From: Candidatus Rokuibacteriota bacterium
GTDB taxonomy: Bacteria > Methylomirabilota > Methylomirabilia > Rokubacteriales > JACPHL01
Assembly (NCBI GenBank): GCA_016188625.1
Contig: JACPHL010000018.1
Span: 1-24,271, forward strand
Direction of reading: 5' to 3'
Length of the DNA stretch: 24,271 nt
The notes under the pieces were generated by a model. The model searched no databases. It was given only the letters and a program-made list of their open reading frames with translations, and was not told the origin of the DNA. The position numbers and the translations under genes are program-made. Shown here piece after piece: positions 20,745 through 24,271 of this stretch. Every line of letters starts with the position of its first letter. Positions within the stretch are counted from its first letter, which is position 1.

Positions 20745-22151
20745 ATGAGATGGTTACTTCGCTCGGCAGGGGCCCTCGTCCTCTCCCTCCTCCTTCTGCT
20801 GGTCTTCCCGGATCTCTCGTCCGCGTCCGTACCCGCCCCGGACCGGCTCTGGATCGTGGGGTCGCGGGCGTTCGAGGACACCCTGTACGCCCTCGCCCAC
20901 CGCGAGCTGGGCCGCTTCCTCGAGGCCTTTCCCGACGACCCCCGCCGCGGCGACGCCCTCTTCCTCCGGGCCAAGGCGGCCTTCGCGCTCGGGCGCTACG
21001 CCGAGGCCCTCGGCGAGTTCGAGGCCGCCGAGTTCGTCCCGCTGACCCTCTTCACCCCCGGCGAGCCGATCTACTGGCAGGGCGAGGCCCTCTTCAAGCT
21101 CAGGCGCTTCGCCGAGGCCCAGGAGCGCTACGCCCGGTTCGTCCGCGCCTATCCGACCTCGTCCCTGGCGGACGACGCCCTCTACGCCCGGGGGTGGTGC
21201 GCGCTCGAGCTGGGCTGGCTCGACGAGGCGCTGGGGAGCTTCCGGAAGCTCCTGGCCGACTGGCCCGAGAGCCCGCTGGCCCCGTCGGCGGCCTACGCCC
21301 TCGTCCGGGAGCTCGCCCACGCCGGACGCTGGAAGGAGGCCCTCCCGGTCCTGGAGACCTATGCGACCCGGTACCCCGGCAGCCCCTGGCTCGGCGAGAT
21401 CCGCTACCTCCGCGGGGTCGCCGAGGTCGAGGTGGGGGAGGTCGGGGCAGGGATCAAGACCCTCCGCCGCTTCCTGGAACAGCACCAGGGCCACGAGGTC
21501 GCCCCGAACGCCCGCTGGCTCCTGGCCGAGAGCCTGGCGAGGGAGAAGAAGGAGCGGGAGGCGATGGCGCAGTACCGCCAGCTCGCGGACGACTTCCCCC
21601 GGCACCCCCTGGCCAGCCGGGCCCTCTTCCAGGCCGGGGAGCTGGCGCGGCGGCTCGGCCTGGCCAAGGACGCCGAGGGGGCCTGGGAAGCGCTCCGGTC
21701 GGGGTATCCCGACGATCCCCTGACCGTCCGCGCCGGGCTCCAGATGGCGGACTTCTACTTCAAGCGCCGCCTCTGGGCGCGGGCCCTGGAGACGGCGCAG
21801 GGGCTCGTCGATGGGCCGGCGGAGGTGGGCCTCGAGGCGGCGCTCCTGGCCGGCGAGAGCGCCCTGAAGCTCGGACGCCAGCCGACGGCGCGCACGGCCT
21901 TCGAGGCGGCGCTGACCCGGGCCGTCCCCGGCTCGCCCGAGGCCTTTCGGGCCCGGGCCGGGCTCGCCCTCGTGCACGAGGCGACCGGCGAGCTCGCCAA
22001 GGCTCGTGAGGCGTACCAGGCCATCGTCGAGGAGGCGGACGATCAGGAGCTGGTGCGCTGGGCCAAGGCCCGCCTGGCCGGCGTCCGGGCCCAGGAGAAG
22101 AAGCTCGAGAAGCCGCCGCACAAGGCCGCCCCGCCGGGGAGACCCAAGTGA
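20745..22151 (+). CDS. Exported tetratricopeptide-repeat protein
   Basis: The 468-residue protein has a signal peptide (MRWLLRSAGALVLSLLLLLV, cleavage probably after the SSAS around residue 28). It is followed by a long run of TPR-type helix pairs, e.g. GDALFLRAKAAFALGRYAEA, PIYWQGEALFKLRRFAEAQE, DDALYARGWCALELGWLDEA and PNARWLLAESLAREKKEREA. The repeats are of the BamD/YbgF-like kind (alternating 'F/Y-P-x-S/H-P-L-A' turns), which in other bacteria mediate periplasmic protein-protein contacts, as in outer-membrane assembly or the Tol-Pal system. The specific partner is unknown. The end is basic and Pro-rich (KKLEKPPHKAAPPGRPK). Its stop overlaps the GTG start of the next TPR gene (GTGA), so the two are co-translated and probably work together. 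The start is the only one before the signal peptide. Confidence 0.8.
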   Translation: MRWLLRSAGALVLSLLLLLVFPDLSSASVPAPDRLWIVGSRAFEDTLYALAHRELGRFLEAFPDDPRRGDALFLRAKAAFALGRYAEALGEFEAAEFVPLTLFTPGEPIYWQGEALFKLRRFAEAQERYARFVRAYPTSSLADDALYARGWCALELGWLDEALGSFRKLLADWPESPLAPSAAYALVRELAHAGRWKEALPVLETYATRYPGSPWLGEIRYLRGVAEVEVGEVGAGIKTLRRFLEQHQGHEVAPNARWLLAESLAREKKEREAMAQYRQLADDFPRHPLASRALFQAGELARRLGLAKDAEGAWEALRSGYPDDPLTVRAGLQMADFYFKRRLWARALETAQGLVDGPAEVGLEAALLAGESALKLGRQPTARTAFEAALTRAVPGSPEAFRARAGLALVHEATGELAKAREAYQAIVEEADDQELVRWAKARLAGVRAQEKKLEKPPHKAAPPGRPK

Positions 22152-24271
22152 GCGCGGGCCTCGCGCTCCTCCTCGTGCTCGGCTGGCTCGCCACGGCCGC
22201 GGCCGCGCCCCCGGCCCCGCTCCCCCTCGAGCTCACGCCGCCCCCGCTCCAGTTCGAGGTCCACCCGCCCAAGCTCGCGCTCGACAGACCGCCGCTCGTC
22301 CCCCCCACGCCGCCGCCCCTGACCCTCGCCCTCGGCGAGCCGGGTTGGGGTGGGCTGCCGCCCTGGCGCACGCGCCTGGTCAAGCCCCTGCCGAGCGAGC
22401 CGCCGCCGGGACAGCTGGCCTGCTTCACGAGCTTCTTGGGCGGGCCTCAGGCGCTCTACGACTGCGGGCGCTTGCAGTTCCAGCAGGGGCTGCCCAGGGG
22501 CGACCTCCGGGAGGCCCGCGTCGCCTTCGAGAATCTCCTCCGGAACGCGCCGACCCATCCGCTCGCCCCCGCGGCCCGCTACTGGCTCGGGGAGATCGCC
22601 TTCCGTCGCGATCCGCTCGATCGGGTCGCCCGCGAGGAGTTCGAGACGGCCCTCCGGGCCGGCCTCGCGGGGGAGCTGGCGGCCCACGCGCGCCTCGGCA
22701 TCGCCTGGGGGAGCCTGCTCGGCAGCGAGCCCGGCCGCGCCCAGGCGCCCCTCGATGAGATCCTCGGCGGCCCGACCGCCGGGCTCGAGCCAACGGCGCG
22801 CTTCCTCCTGGCCCTCGCCCACCTCTTCCAGGGGCGCCCGGCCGAGGCCCGCCCCCTCCTCGCCGAGCTGGCCGCGGGGCGGCAGCCGTCGCCGCTGGCC
22901 GAGGAGGTCCGCTTCTGGGAGGGCCAGGCCCTCCTCGAGCTGGGGGAGCGCGAGCCGGCACGTCTGGTCCTCGAGCGGTTCCTCGCCGCCGCGCCGCCGA
23001 ACCACCCGCTCCTGATCGAGGCGATCGTCGCCACGGGCTGGCTCGTCCTCGGGCAGGGCGGGGCGCAGGAGGCGATCCAGAAGCTCCTCTGGGCCGAGGC
23101 GATCAGCCCGCCAGCGGGGACCACCCTCCCGGCGATCCGCGCCGGGCTGGCGCGGGCCTACCTCGAGCTCGGGGACTGGCCGCGGGCGCGGGAGAAGGCG
23201 CGCCAGCTCGCCCGGGACGCCTCGCGGTCGCCGCTCCTGGTGCCGACCTATCTCCGGCTGGCCGACGCGGCCGCCCGCGGCGGGCTCCTCGCCGAGGCCG
23301 TAGAGGTTCACCAGGAGATCCTCGGTTTCCACCCCAGGCCACCCCGGCCGGTGGAGCGGTACGCGACCTATCGGGCGGCCGAGGTCCTCGAGGAGCTGGG
23401 GCGCACCCCCGAGGCCTCCCGCCGCTACCGGGACCTGGCCGACTCCGGGGACGGGGCGGTCGCGCAGCGGGCGCGCTACCGGCTCGGCCTCCTGGCGCTT
23501 CGGGCCCGACAGTACGCCCCCGCGCGGCTCGAGGGGGAGCGCCTCCTGCGCGACGGCGTCGAGGGCGACCTCGAGGAGGGGGCGTGGCTCCTGGTCGCCG
23601 AGGCCGCCGCCTCGGTCGGGGACCTCGGGCGCACGGCCGAGGCGCTTCGGCATCACCTCCGCCGGTTCCCGGACTCCCCTCCGAGTCCGGCCGCGCACGC
23701 GAGCCTCGCCTTCGCCCTCGAACGGCTGGGCGAGCCCGGAGAGGCCCTCCGGCTCTGGGAGGCCGCGGCGGCAAGCGGGGATCGGGCGCTGACGGGCACG
23801 GCGCTCCTCGCCGTCGCCGACCTAGCGACCCGGCGGGGCGACCGGGACCGGGCGATCGAGGCCCTGGGGCGGTTCCTGGTCGAGCTCTCCGGCGACCCCC
23901 TGGCCGAGGTGGCGGGACTCACCCGCGCCGTCCTCCTCCTGCGGGCGGAGAGGTTCGGGGAGGCTGCCGCCCAGCTGCGGGCGCTCCTCGTGAGGTTCCC
24001 TCTGACTCTCCGGCAGGGGGAGATCCGCCGCGCCCTGGGGCTCGCGCTCTTCCGCCAGCAGCGCTTCGAGGAGGCGCTCGCCGAGTTCCGGCAGGCCGGA
24101 CGGCTCTCCCCCACCGGCGACCCCGAGGTCTGGTATGCCGCCGGGCTCGCGGCGCTCCACCTCGGCCGGCTGGCCGAGGCCGAGGAGGCCTTCAACCGGG
24201 CCCGGCGGACGGCGCCCCGCCCGCTCGACCTCGCCGCCGAGTACGGCCTGGCGGTGGCCGCCCTGGGGCAG
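22148..24271 (+). CDS. Large exported TPR protein, 3' end beyond the window
   Basis: This frame starts with GTG at 22148, overlapping the previous stop, and stays open for 708 codons to the window end, so the protein is longer. It has a signal peptide (MSAGLALLLVLGWLATAAAA), then an unusually Pro-rich linker (residues 21-88, with PPPLQFEVHPPK and PPLVPPTPPPLTL). Two cysteines at 92 and 106 (QLACFTSF, LYDCGRLQF) may form a disulfide. At least a dozen TPR-like helix pairs follow, e.g. APAARYWLGEIAFRRDPLDR, AVAQRARYRLGLLALRARQY, AAHASLAFALERLGEPGEAL and PEVWYAAGLAALHLGRLAEA. It is probably a periplasmic scaffold that acts with the upstream TPR protein. Codon use is the same as for its neighbours. 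No function can be named; it should be completed from flanking sequence. Confidence 0.85.
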   Translation, partial: MSAGLALLLVLGWLATAAAAPPAPLPLELTPPPLQFEVHPPKLALDRPPLVPPTPPPLTLALGEPGWGGLPPWRTRLVKPLPSEPPPGQLACFTSFLGGPQALYDCGRLQFQQGLPRGDLREARVAFENLLRNAPTHPLAPAARYWLGEIAFRRDPLDRVAREEFETALRAGLAGELAAHARLGIAWGSLLGSEPGRAQAPLDEILGGPTAGLEPTARFLLALAHLFQGRPAEARPLLAELAAGRQPSPLAEEVRFWEGQALLELGEREPARLVLERFLAAAPPNHPLLIEAIVATGWLVLGQGGAQEAIQKLLWAEAISPPAGTTLPAIRAGLARAYLELGDWPRAREKARQLARDASRSPLLVPTYLRLADAAARGGLLAEAVEVHQEILGFHPRPPRPVERYATYRAAEVLEELGRTPEASRRYRDLADSGDGAVAQRARYRLGLLALRARQYAPARLEGERLLRDGVEGDLEEGAWLLVAEAAASVGDLGRTAEALRHHLRRFPDSPPSPAAHASLAFALERLGEPGEALRLWEAAAASGDRALTGTALLAVADLATRRGDRDRAIEALGRFLVELSGDPLAEVAGLTRAVLLLRAERFGEAAAQLRALLVRFPLTLRQGEIRRALGLALFRQQRFEEALAEFRQAGRLSPTGDPEVWYAAGLAALHLGRLAEAEEAFNRARRTAPRPLDLAAEYGLAVAALGQ

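Noticed and set aside
1-24271. CRISPR array, tRNA or rRNA genes, IS ends
   Set aside because: No regularly spaced repeats, cloverleaf-like sequence, rRNA-like stretches or transposase genes are seen in any gap.

Overview
The window is a 24.3-kb piece of bacterial chromosome with tightly packed genes, short gaps, Shine-Dalgarno sites, and many GTG or TTG starts and 4-bp stop/start overlaps. From about 3.2 kb onward it is extremely GC-rich, with third codon positions almost all G or C. The gene mix suggests an uncultivated high-GC soil or groundwater lineage of the Rokubacteria/Methylomirabilota (NC10) type: pyruvoyl arginine decarboxylase with SpeD, DedA, MurG and Ddl next to RarA, and TPR proteins. 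That placement is inference from style and content, not a database match. I see no rRNA, tRNA, CRISPR array, insertion sequence or prophage gene.

Region 1 (1-3220) has visibly lower GC and holds small accessory genes, all on the + strand: the end of an unknown protein running in frame into an OsmC-family gene, an unknown protein, an SRPBCC-fold protein, a small membrane protein, and a RelE/ParE toxin with a Phd/YefM antitoxin in toxin-first order.

Region 2 (3264-7171, +) holds alaS, a predicted lipoprotein with an aromatic repeat, and a DedA membrane protein, closely coupled. alaS is broken by an out-of-frame deletion of roughly 50 nt just before its CGGTH zinc motif.

Region 3 (7416-12878) is the most interesting part, a divergent polyamine locus. 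Leftward run pdaD (arginine to agmatine), speB-like ureohydrolase, an unknown SAM methyltransferase and an RlmI-type rRNA methyltransferase. Rightward run speD (decarboxylated SAM), speE-like aminopropyltransferase and maf. Together they can take arginine to spermidine. The two operons start from mirror-image promoters: each has a TTGC-type -35, a 16-nt spacer and a TATRAT -10, and the -10 of each lies inside a nearly identical 15-bp outward-facing element. Substitutions in SpeB and SpeE leave open whether agmatine is hydrolysed first or aminopropylated first.

Region 4 (12844-18258) has a frameshifted NMT1-type substrate-binding protein (-), an endonuclease III-family glycosylase (+), and the leftward run rarA-ddl-murG, coupling replication-fork maintenance with peptidoglycan precursor synthesis.

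Region 5 (18259-24271) has a leftward MFS transporter and nitronate monooxygenase pair. Divergent from it are two exported TPR proteins, the second running off the window end.

Two genes (alaS and the NMT1 protein) carry a similar defect, a short missing segment plus a frameshift. This may be assembly error rather than biology and should be checked against reads.
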